DNA of 64,000 bases from Spinacia oleracea (taxonomy: Eukaryota > Streptophyta > Magnoliopsida > Caryophyllales > Amaranthaceae). Below the pieces are notes generated by a model, which was not told the origin of the DNA, made no database searches, and saw only the letters and a list, made by a program, of their open reading frames with translations. The DNA is taken from the NCBI RefSeq assembly GCF_020520425.1, contig NC_079492.1, positions 143,747,861 through 143,811,860 on the forward strand. The letters are read 5' to 3'. Below, piece by piece: positions 43,258 through 55,500 of this stretch; positions within the stretch are counted from its first letter, which is position 1, and each line of letters starts with the position of its first letter. The translations under genes were made by a program, and so were the position numbers.

Positions 43258-44744
43258 TATGCTTTTAATTAGCTAGCATTGCGATTTTGCAACACCTTAC
43301 TGTTTCGGATATAAACAACCCCTAGTAATGTTTTTGATGTTGGGGTTAGCTAGGAAGACCTTGGAGATTGATTCGCATGACTTTTCCGATCACCGGGCAG
43401 TTAGAACCATCTAAAATTCGGGAGACTATTGGGTGGTTAAAACCATTAATTATTTCGTCTCTCAAAATGATGACATTTTAGATGGTTTTCTCACGAAACT
43501 TATTTTGTTAAATGAAGGTCATTCCGAACTTCATGTGAACAACTAGTGAAAATTATTAGGTGTACCGCCCGGGTGCACGGTGCACCCAATCGTATTTTTA
43601 TGCCCATTGGTGGTCTATATCACATTGCCTCCTCATATGTAAGGAGAAAATGTGAGAGAATACACGGTGCATAAGGGGTATGTAATATGTTCTAAACAAT
43701 TAGCGGGTGATCATTGTTCCGAACAATTTTTTATTACACCCAAATGCATTTTCTGGGATTTTAGGAGTTTCAAAGACCGGGTTTCAAAAATCTACAAAAT
43801 AGTCCATAGTATTATAATCTTCATATTTGGGAAAATTGTGACTTGTTTGGAACCGGAAAAATTAGCGGTCATGATGTTTTCATTGGACCCATGAGGGATT
43901 GAGATGCTTATTAGGTGGTTAGAATCATCTAATTCTTCAGTTGACTGTCATTTTAACTGATTTTCTTATAAAATAGTTTTGTAGATTAAGCTCATCCCGA
44001 ACCTTTAAGTGATTGAAATCTCCAAATTGGTCCAAATGATGTAATATAATCTTTTATATTTTGAGGTCTAAAAACTTTTTCATGGACCCTAAGATTCTTA
44101 TTAACACTGATATAGCATGTAGTAGGCTAAATAGCAACATGTTCCTGAATGATGCTTTGTATCTGACCTAAGATCCATTCTGAACTCAATATATGGAACC
44201 ATATTTTGAGAAATGTATATTTTCTTGAAAAGATACTATATATATCGTCGTAGGAAACTTTCAAATCAAGAATATTTACGCCCGTCCTTGCCTTTTCCAA
44301 AAAGGCTGATTCTGTTGTTTATTCATGACACGTCAGATCTCCCACTGACGCAGGAGACTAGTCTCGACCAGTTCTTTCGTAGGTCCTTCCTCAACCACTC
44401 GCTTATGCGAAGCTGTTGGGACTTGGGAGTGCTAATTTTCTCGGGAGAGGTTACTTCTCCGACATGCACCATTTCGACTCAAATAAACCGACCCATGATT
44501 TAGATCCTATTTCAAGGGAAAGGTTTTCCCCGGCGAATCAAGGTGAATCTGGAGCACCCATTTTGGCGGAAAGAACTATATATTCACGGAATAGGGACAC
44601 GATTCGAGCAAGGGAGTTACTGAGCAAGAAGTTAGTTTATTTCCACTCCAAGATTCATCTCTCCGGTGATCTTTTTTTCCCCGGTGAACCTAGGTGTGCA
44701 AGTATAATAAAATCAATCTACAATGAAAAAACCTTGCTATAAGC
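43258..44744. other. Spacer with an unexplained coding-like segment
   Basis: Short frames occur at 43652-43894 and 44213-44742. The latter is less AT-rich than its surroundings and has two overlapping open frames (about 96 and 108 codons). No domain was recognised. It could be an organellar-DNA insertion or a decayed gene piece; I cannot tell. Confidence 0.35.
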
Positions 44745-45112
44745 AAGGGTTGCATATATCATTATCCGTTAACTAAAGGCAGCCAGCTAGTTGCATCATC
44801 AAGTTGGTGACATGATATAAAGATTATAAACACCCTCAAGCAGTTGACACCATACATGAAAGATACTATACGCTCTAGTAAAAGTTGCATTATTATATTC
44901 CAAATCAAGAAATTAAACAAAAAAAATGGAGAAAAGATTTGTCACGTTTTGATTCTCTCAAGCATATATGCAACGTGAAAATATCGATCAAAATATTCCC
45001 ATTTTCACGATTATATAAGAACACCATGGACGTTGCTCATTTGTATCTCACTCAACCAAAGCAACCTAGCTAATCAAGAATAGTAGTAATCCCTCAAAGC
45101 AAACCAACAACG

Positions 45113-45879
45113 ATGACATACGGAAACGACTACTACGAGGTTGAGAGAGTGGTGGTCCGTGACGGTCCATACGGTGCTGATTATAGGATTGATGAATATG
45201 GCAACCGCGTTTACTACCGCCGAAATGATGGGTTGGGTAATTCCGTAACTGAGATTGTTACTGATATTATTCCCGGCACCCATGCCTCCCATGACGCTTT
45301 CGGAAATTCCGTAACTGAGATTGTCACTGATATCATCCCCGGCAGCCATGCCCGCCCCAACGCACTGGGAAATTCCGTAACTGGCCTTGTCGCTGGTATC
45401 CTCCCTGGCCACCACAGGGTATGTTCTTTTTAGCTTAATTATACTACCTCCCTTTCAAAAAGATTTTTATATTTTTCGTTTAGTCTTTTTCATAATATTA
45501 TTTACAATTTGCTTTAATCTATTTTTGAAAATGAAAATTTATCTACCTTACCCTTTTTACCCTCATAATATTTACAATTTTCTACTCAACTTCTCTTACT
45601 TTATTCATTTTTTCTTACACCCAACCACTCTTTTTACACATTTATCTTATTTTTTCCATATTTTATTATATTCAAACAACTTTCGTATTTTTTTTTAATA
45701 TTTGTGTAGATAGTAACTGTAAATATATTTCTGAAACGGAGGTAGTATTCCGTACTGCTCCATATATATTTTTTAAGTTTTTAACATTTACTATTTGCAT
45801 GGAATCCAATGTATCGAGATTTTAATTATATTAGCTAACTTGGCCTTTCATGTCTCATTTTTATATGAAGAGGTACTGA
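45113..45879 (+). CDS. Small Tyr/Gly-rich repeat protein, array member 2
   Basis: Exons 45113-45418 and 45871-45879 give 104 residues. It lacks the five-residue FVNRP segment after the first two residues of member 1 and starts MTYGNDYYEVERVVVRDGPY. From there it is almost identical to member 1, including three GNSVT..IVxxIIPG repeats; one position in the second repeat tail changes Arg to Ser. It keeps the same terminal Arg-Tyr microexon after GHHR. The intron (45419-45870) is mostly one MITE. The promoter (TATATAAG at 45012) and leader match member 1. The near-identity implies a recent duplication or gene conversion. Function unknown. Confidence 0.8.
45444..45745. mobile_element. Stowaway-like MITE in the paralogue 2 intron
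   Basis: CTACCTCCCTTTCAAAAAGA to TTTCTGAAACGGAGGTAG, TA flanks, 302 bp, about two thirds of the intron. Confidence 0.8.
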
Positions 45880-46181
45880 GGGTTGTTACCTGCATGATCC
45901 AGAGAACTGACAGCAACCATGGTATTAATTAGTATAATAAAAATGTCCTCTTAGCCTCTAATTAAGAATAGGCTAGTCGTTACGGGCCATTCAATACGAT
46001 GTGTCTTTGCTATTTTGTACTTTGTTTAACTATGTATTTCGGTTTCTAATGAAGTTATAATACATGGTTTTTGCTTTAAAAAAAAAAATAATTATATCCT
46101 GTCTAAGTAGAATGAAATTGCACCCCGGAAAAATAAAGTGATCGCATGTCAGGATTCGGACCTTATTGACTTAAGGTCCTA
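45880..46181. other. 3' UTR of paralogue 2 and short spacer
   Basis: Matches the 3' region of paralogue 1 (GTACTGAG, CCTCTTAGCCTCTAA, TTACGGGCCATTCA). Confidence 0.6.
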
Positions 46182-46474
46182 CTCCCTCAGTCCCTCTGTA
46201 TTTATTTAAGGAATACACTTCTCTTTTCCGGCCGTATTTATTTAAGAGATATACTTGTCATTTTTAATAACTTAATTATCAACTCCGCCATCTAATTAAA
46301 TAATCTATCTACACCCTATCTCCACCCCAACCCCTAAAATGACATGGTCCTCATTTGTTTTACTTATTAAAATATCCAACCAACCCCAATTGTTTTATTA
46401 CTTTGTTTCATTCAATTCTTTTTCTTAATACTCGTGCCCGGCCAAGTGTATCTCTTAAATAAATACGGAGGGAG
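46182..46474. mobile_element. Stowaway-like MITE (family A)
   Basis: CTCCCTCAGTCCCTCTGTAT to AAATAAATACGGAGGGAG with TA flanks. The left end carries a duplicated CCCTC motif. Confidence 0.8.
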
Positions 46475-46897
46475 TATTTTACAAGTAATACGGAGTACTA
46501 ACATACATATGACAATTCGGTCCTGGTCCTGCCATGTTTTGAGCCCTAGGCAAAACATTAGAAGAAGATCCTTCATAAAATTATCTAAAATGTAATACGA
46601 AGCATAGTATAAATTTCTTGATGCGAAATAACTTAACTAGGTCGTTGGCAAGTTGATCTATACTTTGGATTTGAGATAGATAGTTATAGTGAAAGTGTAA
46701 TTTAAACTGATAACGTGATGACTATTGACTAAATTCAGATGGACGAAGTAGTTCGTCATCGTTACTCTAGTACTGTTCAACAAGCATCAACCAAATTGGG
46801 CAACTAAGTTTGTGGCGACTTATCTAATAAATGAAATTTGTTCATTCGGCCTATGACCTTATACCTTTTGGGATGACATGACGTGACATGACATAAA

Positions 46898-48014
46898 TCT
46901 ATACCTAGTAGTATTTAAAAACTAAAACCATAGATGATAATGAGACATGTGTCATCAACTCATCACCTCATCAATTTATTTATTTTTTGTTAATTAAAAT
47001 AGAGAAAACTCGATCAAAAGACATCAATATTAATGTGTACTTAATTGTATTAAAAGAGGAAAAACCGAAAAGACTTCCCACACAAAAAATAAAAATCAAA
47101 ACTTAATGAGCTAACTTAAATTGTTATTAGTACCATCACCATAACAATAAACATTAGTACTTAATAGTGTTTTAAATTATTTACTAAAAATAAATCATAA
47201 GAAACTAAACATCTTATTCATCAACCTCTCATGTTCCATGCAATCCTTATAAATTGACTAACAATCATTTTGTTATATATCTTACACAATCAACTCTATA
47301 TCATCTACATGTTCAGAGGTATGTGTGTTTTACTTTATGTGTTTTTTTTCTTCCTATAGCTAAGTTTGAAATTTCGTCAATTTATTATGATTATTTTATT
47401 ATCGGTTTATTTTGCTATAGACATTATATTATACAAAAGGTCTTGCGTGCACAAGTTGTACAATAAATTTATTGTGCACCAACATAACTTTAATCTAATT
47501 TTCTCTAACTTTTACTCAGTTTTCTCTAACTTTTATACTATTACAAAAAAAGTTAATAGATAAACATTTTAAAGTGTTAAATGATTAATTTTATACATTA
47601 TTAGTGATTTTGAATAAATATTTTTTATTAAAATGAAAATTTTTATTACTAAAAAGTAGATAACTTTTACCTATATAATGGTGACTTTTAAGCATTTTAC
47701 GTCAACTTTAACTTCGGTGTACAATATTTATCGTACACCTCATGTAAATAAGAATTTGTGTATACTATATGTTACGTTATCACCATCTTTGATGATTCCT
47801 TCTAAATATTTTTAGATTAATTTAGTAATAATCTTAACATATACAAAACGTGGTTCTATGTATTTATATATTTGTGTGTTACACTAAGCAAAAATTTACG
47901 GAGACGCACATATAATTTAAAAGATCATAATACCTAAAGTTATTGTATTTTGACTAATGCAAGTTCGTATAACTTTACAAATGTTTCCGTGTATTGCATG
48001 GGTCCAAATACTAG
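46898..48014 (+). mobile_element. Non-autonomous Helitron, 1,117 bp
   Basis: It begins TCTATACCTAGTAGTATT after an A and ends with a CCGTG..CATGG hairpin about 15 bases before ATACTAG followed by T, the Helitron signature (5' TC, 3' CTAG, A/T insertion). It lies in the D2 block; paralogue 1's block has no such insert at the matching place. Confidence 0.75.
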
Positions 48015-48316
48015 TTATTCTTCGTAGTTAAGTCACGACCAATCACGCCAATGACAGATAACATTCATACTTTTATACCTACATATACGAAATGGTTTTA
48101 ATTGGCTCTTATTCATAAATGTCATGATTCTTTCATGCAACCTCCCTTAGCTTATTATTCTTTCGACCTTTGAATTTCCAGTGGAAGCCATAGATTCGTT
48201 CCGAGTTTACGACCAAGGGGTACGGTACGGATTATGTCTTTTTTGTGTCAGACTATAAATTTCCCTTCTTGTCAACTAAAAAAAAAAAAAATCCCTTATA
48301 TTGACCTTCAAACCTA

Positions 48317-48670
48317 CTCTCTCCGTCTCTTTTTATTTTTTACGTTTGTTATTTTTCACGCGTTTTAACGATTAATTAATTTGCATCGAGATTCCTCAAT
48401 TTTTTTATTTAAACAAGATAAATTATGTTTATTTATAAAAAATTCACTTTTATCAAAAATCTGATATTGGGAAATGAGAAAAATTTAATGTCCCAATGGA
48501 AAAGTGTGAGAGATTAAATGACCCAATGAATTTAATTGGTTAAAATAATAATTGGACATAAATTTTGATAGAATACTAAGTTATTTATGTGAGAATATAA
48601 AAGGAAATGTAAAGAACATTTTGAAATACCCAAAAAGGAAAACGTAAAAAACAAAAAGAGACGGAGGAAG
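48317..48670. mobile_element. Stowaway-like MITE (family B)
   Basis: CTCTCTCCGTCTCTTTTTAT to AAAAAGAGACGGAGGAAG with TA flanks, 354 bp. It is in forward orientation relative to 5824-6179. Confidence 0.85.
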
Positions 48671-48754
48671 TACTCCGTAACATATTTATACCTTTCCCGA
48701 GAGGCTGTGACCCTATTGGCTGAGCAGGTTGACCGGGATTAATACATCCTCAGT

Positions 48755-49108
48755 TTCTATATATTCCCTTTATTTTTTTTTGCTATTTACGTTTTTCTTT
48801 TTTGCTGTCCAAAAATATTCTTTGCATTTCTTTTTATATTATCACATAAATGCTTTCATATTCTATTAAAATTTGTGTTCAACGATTATATTAACCAATT
48901 TAATTCTATCTCTCACACTTTTTATTAATACATTAAATTTTTCTCATTTTCCCAATATCAGAATTTTGATAAAAGTAAGAACATTATAAATAAGCGCAAT
49001 TTGTCTTGTTTAAATAAAAAAATAGTGCAATCTCAATGCACAATAATTAATCGTTAAAACGCGTGAAAAATACGAATCGTAAAAAAAACAAAAAGAGACG
49101 GGTGGAGT
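48755..49108. mobile_element. Stowaway-like MITE (family B), inverted copy
   Basis: The reverse complement of the preceding element, e.g. AAACGCGTGAAAAATACG at its right end and TCACATAAATGCTTTCATAT inside. The left end is eroded (TTCCCTTTATTTTTTTTTGC). The right end is AAAGAGACGGGTGGAG. Confidence 0.75.
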
Positions 49109-49251
49109 AGTTGCCACGTAAAATTTTTCGCGCACTGCTTTATTACGAGGTGCAAATGCAAAATTTCATTATGGGTGTCAGGTTACAATTTAATAAAGAG
49201 AGTAAAGTAATGTATAAATGTCATTGGAACAAAATAATTTTTCATTTATAA

Positions 49252-49969
49252 CTAGTGCGTGCTCCGGGCGATGCGCCCGATTACAATGTTGGATAATATA
49301 CAAAATTTTTAAGCATTGTTTACATGTGTTGCGTATGCGAGTTTGACCTTCTTTTTAATAATTATTCGGAGGTCGTTTATTTTAGTTGGATGAGATGTAT
49401 TGTATGTAGTACGTATCAATTTTCAGTAATAGTGTTCTTCTCTTTTTGGGTTGTGAATTAGTATTTGTAAATCATGTCCAATATCTAACAAATGTTTTGT
49501 GTATATGTTATGATCCACATATGCTAACACAATTATTGACTAATTAATGGAAAAACGTGTTCTATTATATATAGAAAATGGACAAATTAAAAATACAACC
49601 ATTATTCAAAACCATTTTCAATAATGGTAACAAAATTATTTTTCTTGCAATCACTATGTGGTGGAATTAGAAAATTAATAACATAAACCGTGTGAAAAAA
49701 TAGCATAAATACACGTACACTAATCCTATGCCACTTAAATATATTTACATAGAGTTAAAATGCATAAATAATAGCTAAGATGGTAAGCTTTCTACTATAT
49801 TTCTTGTTGGTTCCATGTTCAAACCCTAACAATAACATTTTATCTATCAATATAGAAAAATCACATCCTCCATGTCATTGTTGATGTGGCGCCTTGTCAT
49901 GTTTAAAGAAGGTGACACATGGCGACATGACATGATTTGCCTTGGAGATTTAATAATAGTATAGCTAGA
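49252..49969 (-). mobile_element. Non-autonomous Helitron, minus strand, 718 bp
   Basis: On the minus strand it starts TCTAGCTATACTATTATTAA after an A. It ends with a CGGGCG-CAT-CGCCCG hairpin, then GAGCACGCACTAG before a T. All Helitron end features are present. Confidence 0.8.
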
Positions 49970-50292
49970 TGCGTTACAAGTATTTTGATGTTTCATTTTA
50001 AAAAAGTATTGCAAGTGAAAAAAAAATGGAGGAAGTATAATTTAGCTAGCATTGCAAACTTGCAATACCTTGTTATGATGACCGCCTATCCTGCTTTATG
50101 AAGCGTAATGATAATGAATGTACCTCGTTCTTTTGCTTATTTTTTTCTTTGGCAAACAATTTTTATTTCCGTTACCAATATACAATACACCTATAATATT
50201 AAATTTACCAATGGCACCATTGAAAACTTTGCCTTTTGCTCCAAAACCACTACTAACTGACCGAAATACATAAAAAAAACATGCTTAAAATT

Positions 50293-50561
50293 CACTATAA
50301 AAAAGTTGTACCATTAACGACGGAAAATCCCGTTGTTAAAGATCAATAATCGTTGATTAATGACGGGATTTCCTGTCGCGAACCCGTCATAAAAGAGGGC
50401 CGTCGTTAATGGAAAATCCCGTCGTTAAACCGTCGTAAAAGACAATTGCGATGGTTGTTTCCGTCTTTGTTTGGTTGTTAGCCCCGTCGTAAAAGGCTTT
50501 TCGACGGGATTTTTGACCCGTCGTAATTAGGTTGTTGTTAAAGATACATATTTTTGCAGTG
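50293..50561. mobile_element. CACTA-type MITE, 269 bp
   Basis: The left end CACTATAAAAAAGTTGTACC and, reversed, the right end CACTGCAAAAATATGTATC, with a 3-bp ATT duplication (50290-50292 and 50562-50564). The interior is built of AACGACGGG/CCCGTCGTTAA palindromic repeats. Confidence 0.85.
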
Positions 50562-50772
50562 ATTATAACCACACAACCATTGAACATTTTAGTAGCAGTA
50601 GTAACAAAAAATCTAAATAAGGTACATGCATGCATACCACTTTAGGCCATGGGAAGCAAAAAGTCAAACAAGAACACAAGAAAATTTACAGTGGAAAGCC
50701 TGAGAATTGGGGGAAAAACCACCAATCCACTAGAAATAAAGGCTAACAATCTCTCAACGCAATTTAGAAGGT

Positions 50773-51020
50773 GGACCATGGTGCACATAGAGCATGGTGC
50801 ACCTTAAGAACATTAGTATATAATTAAAAGAACATATGGTTACGTAAAAAGAACATGGACATATATTTTTTTTATATTTTTAATAAATTGTGATTTTTTA
50901 TAACAAAAAAGTAAAACATTATATTGCATGTTCTTTTGTCGTAGTGTCGTGTTCTTTTGTTTATGTACATGTGTTCTTTTTGTGCACATGGTGCACCATG
51001 CTCTATGTGCACCATGGTCC
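50773..51020. repeat. Inverted repeat with perfect 31-bp arms
   Basis: The arms 50773-50803 and 50990-51020 are exact reverse complements (start GGACCATGGTGCACATAGAG), separated by 186 bp. The arms also contain inner GGTGCAC palindromes. The spacer has GTTCTTTT motifs. It is a likely MITE; the outer ends are not fixed. Confidence 0.85.
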
Positions 51021-51030
51021 ATAGTCCACG

Positions 51031-52002
51031 GATTGATCTCTCAATAGCCATGAAAGCATTTACACCGAGGCTTCATTTTTTCGCTTCATGACACTTACAG
51101 TAATGAAATATTTAAAAGTTATCCCTCAATCCGCGTGAAAAATATTGAATTATGCCTAAAATAAAAGAGCAATTTAGTTTACCACACGTCTAATTCAATC
51201 TCGTTGGCAGCAAATAAAACAAAAATTAATAGAAAAAAAGGTCTACAAACATAAAGTGGGTTAAGAGCTCTTATACAACACAAACTACCGGGAAGTGATA
51301 AATCCAAGGGAAATTTTAATTCTTCCAAGGAAATTCACATTTTTTTACAGTTGATTTCCTTGGAAAAAATGAAATTCTTCATTGAATTTATCATTTCCCT
51401 CATACCACCACTGCGCTATTATCGCTCTTACAAACCAACTAAAAAGAAAACTACACGAACTTTCTAAACTTCACTCTTGTGAACCATTAGTTGCCGAAAA
51501 CCTTTATGATGTGTGTTTCAAACAACACCATGTACAAAAAAAAAAAAAAAAGCATTAACTTTGGTGATAATTGAGTGATTGGATGAAAGAATCATTGCAA
51601 TTTGCAAAGATGTGGTACTAAACTTTTGATGGAAAGAGTGGTAGAATAATTGCGAAGATATGGTACCAAACCCTTCCAAAGATAGCTTACTATGTAGGCA
51701 ACAAACAATTTAGCTAATTTTACAGTCTTGAGAGAAACTATCCTAATTTTTTTGTATCGTTTGGCTAATCCACCAGGATTTGTGATGGATAGAATCAGGG
51801 AGGAAATGCGTGCCTCCTTAACTTTGTAGCTACTTTTTTATGTGGTGCTTAAATCAAATCCTTGCTTTGCATTAAAAAAAAACAATTTAAAAAATAGATT
51901 GTTGAGCACAAGTGGCTGAAAAATTTGAGCTTGCAAATGGAGAATTTCCAAGATCATTGTGACTCATAGAAATCTTGGCTAACAATCGCTAACAAAGTCA
52001 TA
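51031..52002. other. Spacer, including part of upstream block U3
   Basis: From about 51575 the sequence matches U1 (ATGGTAC, TTTTGATGGAA, GAGTGGT; AGTGGCTGAA; TTTCCAAGATC). 51031-51570 holds no recognised feature. Confidence 0.45.
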
Positions 52003-52263
52003 CTTCCTCCGTTATTATTTACATGACATAATTAGGTTTTGTACACTATTCATACAAACTCTTTTGATTTCATTTTGTGGTTTACATTTAAGGAAAAATA
52101 TAATCGTGTGGGGTCTTCTTACATTCGTCTCAATAAATATTTTTTAAATATCAACTTAATTCTTATAATTTTTTCTTATCCGTAATTAGAAATATTAATG
52201 TTTAAATTCGTGCATCGGGAAATTTGCTTAAATAATTGTGTAATTTAAAAAGAACGGAGGAAG
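52003..52263. mobile_element. Stowaway-like MITE in upstream block U3
   Basis: CTTCCTCCGTTATTATTTAC to AAAAAGAACGGAGGAAG, TA flanks, 261 bp. The matching position in U1 (about 37928-37935, AAGTCACATATTCTTG) has a single TA and no insert. Confidence 0.85.
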
Positions 52264-52511
52264 TATATTCATGTGGCTTAATACTCTCATGACCGGCTAT
52301 TTGCGGTCTCTCCAAAAGGACCGAGAGACTCCGAATTGCATTTTCTGATACAATAAGTATATGAGAGAAATACATCCAACCTTCACGTTAAAATTTTATC
52401 TTTTTACCTTATTCTTATTGTTTATTAGAATAGACTAGGAAAATTAGACCAGATCACACAAGTAAAAGCAAAAATCACTAACATAAAACACTCGGATCAA
52501 ACCATACTAAA

Positions 52512-55500
52512 TCTCTATTATATAAAGGAACAGCTGAGGGCATAATAGTAAAATAACTTTTCGTGTCCCCCTGTGAATTGACGAAATTACCCCCTAATTA
52601 AACCCCCCCACCCTTTCACTCTCACACTCTCACTGAGTCTCGCACATACCTCTCTTTCTCTCTCCTAGGTCTTCGGCGTCCCTAACCTCCCTCAACCTCC
52701 CTCCCGTTTTCTCTCTCCTTCCTCTTCCTCTTCATCTTCTTCGATCTTCTTCCTCTAATCCTCTTCCACCAAACCCCATCCTCCATTCCAAACCCTAAAT
52801 ATTTCGTGTTTCTTTCACCGCACACGCAGACTCTCTCTCCTCCGCCTCTCGCCTTCGCCACCGCCATCACCATCACCATCACCATTAACGTCTGATCTTC
52901 TGGAGATCCGGGTGAGATAACTCGCCGTTTTTCCGTTCTATTCTCTTCTCAAAGATTCGGTAAATTCGGATTAAAACTTATGTTCTTATTCGTTTGATCT
53001 TTGTGTTATTGAGGTTTTTTAATCATCAATTGGTGGAGATCGAGATGGAGGCGGCATCGGTCGGCCCTTTTCACGTTGAATCTCTTCAAAAATCAAAACC
53101 CTCATCATCATCTAACCTGTTAAGTTTCCCAACTTTTTGTTTTCGATTAATTAGGGTTTCAATTTTGCTTTACTTATTTCAATTTCGTGTAATTTTCGAT
53201 TAACCAGAAGGAGGCGGCATCGGTCGATTAATTAGGGTTTCAAAACCCTCACGTTGATTATTTTTGGGTGAAGTTTTTACTGAGGCAATGGCTTCTTCAT
53301 CAGGTATGAAATTATGAATATCCTCTTACCATTTTGTTTAATTGCTAATTTGATTGAAAAATACAATCTTTTGTCAATCAATTGAAAAAAAATACATTCT
53401 TATTTCTAATTCTTCATGTATTTGGTCAATTTGATTCATTTTCTCATCTGCGTATGTCTTAAAAAAACGCCAATTACTTTGAGTTTATGATTTTTTAGCT
53501 GATCACTATGAAATTTGGACATCAGCAGGACTGGAATTCCAATTGCACTCTTTTGGTTTGTGCATTTCGGAATAGGCCAAAGTTCCGGCAAGTTGAAGCA
53601 GATGGTGGAACAATTGTTTCAAAGGTTTTCACCTTTATCTTGGTAAAAAATCTTGCTTGCATTGCCTTTTATCATTCATCTTTTTCCTTTGTTTCGTTGC
53701 CTTGAATCATTAATGGTCTGGGGTAAGTTTAAGTGTCAATAACTGAAGCAAAGTATGCCTGTTCTTTGAACTATTTCTTTGGGAAAATGATTGCTAATGC
53801 TACTCATATCTTTTTGCTTTGGAAAATCTACTAGGTTTCGAGAAAGGAACCAAGTCCGTTATCGCTTTCTACATGACATGAAATTGCTATTGTTATTCAT
53901 GAACTAGCTCAGGCTCAGTGTTGTAAAACAGACACATATTATTGGCATATTAACATATTTATTGTGGCATATTGACACATATTTATTGGCATATTGATAC
54001 ATATTATTGGCATATTGTTGTTGTTCTGACTGAGGCAGGGCTATAGACTACAACTACTCCGTATACGGGGAAACCATTATCGCTTTCAAATGGACATGAG
54101 ATCAAATTGTTGAACCAAATTTTTGAACTAAATTTTTGGGGTTATAAGGGTAGGAAGAATGTTAAGGTCATGAGAGATTAATCTATCTCTAAGAGTTGAA
54201 TTACTGGTGTCATTTTAGTTTGCTACAAATGTGACATTCATTAATATTTGCTCTTAATAAACTAAATTACTCTTTTTTCTTAGGTTTGATAAGGGATTTT
54301 GAGTGTTAAAGTGTTTATGTGGATTATTTTTGTTACTATGAGGTTGAGAATTGCTATGACAAAATGTTGATACGATAGTAACTCCTTCTGTTGGACAATC
54401 ACTCTGATAATCAGTCTTGGTTTATTGCCAATCCTTTTGAATATCTTTGTCTGATGAATGGTTATCTGATGTGATGATGAATGCTTTTGGTAATTTGGTA
54501 ATCACGCTTTTCGTGTCCCCCACGTAAACGACAAAAACACCCTTCCCCTTTAACTTTCAAACCCAACAGCGTAAAACACAAAGTTCACTCTACGCCGCTT
54601 CACTCTCATATTTTCTCTCTCCTCCCTTCACTCAAAGAGTCAAAGATCTCAAATCTTTAGTTCTCTCTCATCTTCGATTTATTTTTTTAATTCCTTTTAT
54701 TTTTTTATTTTTTTTGCATCAATTTTGTTGTTTTTTTGGATTTGGTTCTGTTTGTGCGACTCCGATTTTACAAACTAAGGATTTAATTGTTGTTTTGTTT
54801 TCGTTTTTGCATTTTCATTACTAACTGAAAACATATTTATAACGAGGTTTTACTTTTGATTAGGTTTTAGAAATCTGATTTGCAGCCTTCAGATCATCAA
54901 AACAAGTAAGATGTGGGTGTTTCATCTACGCAACGATGTGAAACAGAGGATCAGGTTATCGATCGATTAGGGTTTGAGGGTTTGATGGATTTTGTCAAGG
55001 TTTTGGAGGGAAAGATTAATTTGGTGGATCAGAGAATTAATCAGATGCGATTAAATTGTAATAATAATAACAATTCTCTTGGTTTTAGTCATAAGATTAT
55101 GTTGGATTGTTTTAAGGGTCCTGATCCTGATATGGGTTTTGTTGGTTGGAAGGAGTAATCAGGTGTGGTTGGATTCACCATATGATTGTCATTATCAATC
55201 TAACAGTATGATTAACGATATTACGGGTTTAAATGGTGTTGAGGCTCAAATTTTTGCAAGAAAGATGGATTTGATTGATGAAAGGAATAATCAGATGGAT
55301 TTGATTGATGGTTTTCTCAAGGTAAAGTTTCAATATTTTTATTGATTATTGTTGTCTTTATTTTAAGGTTGTTTTTGTTACCAAAGATTTGGACTTTAGG
55401 ATATGTAGCTAAGACATTGATACATGTTTAAATCTACAGTTTGGTCCAAATTACCAGAGGCCGTAGCATATTTTTAAATGATAAACAGTAAAGTCTAATA

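Noticed and set aside
45074-45415. Minus-strand frames of 75-113 codons antisense to the array genes (also 39120-39347 and 57023-57295).
   Set aside because: They arise because the repeat codons also read open in reverse. No promoter, splice or start conservation supports them.
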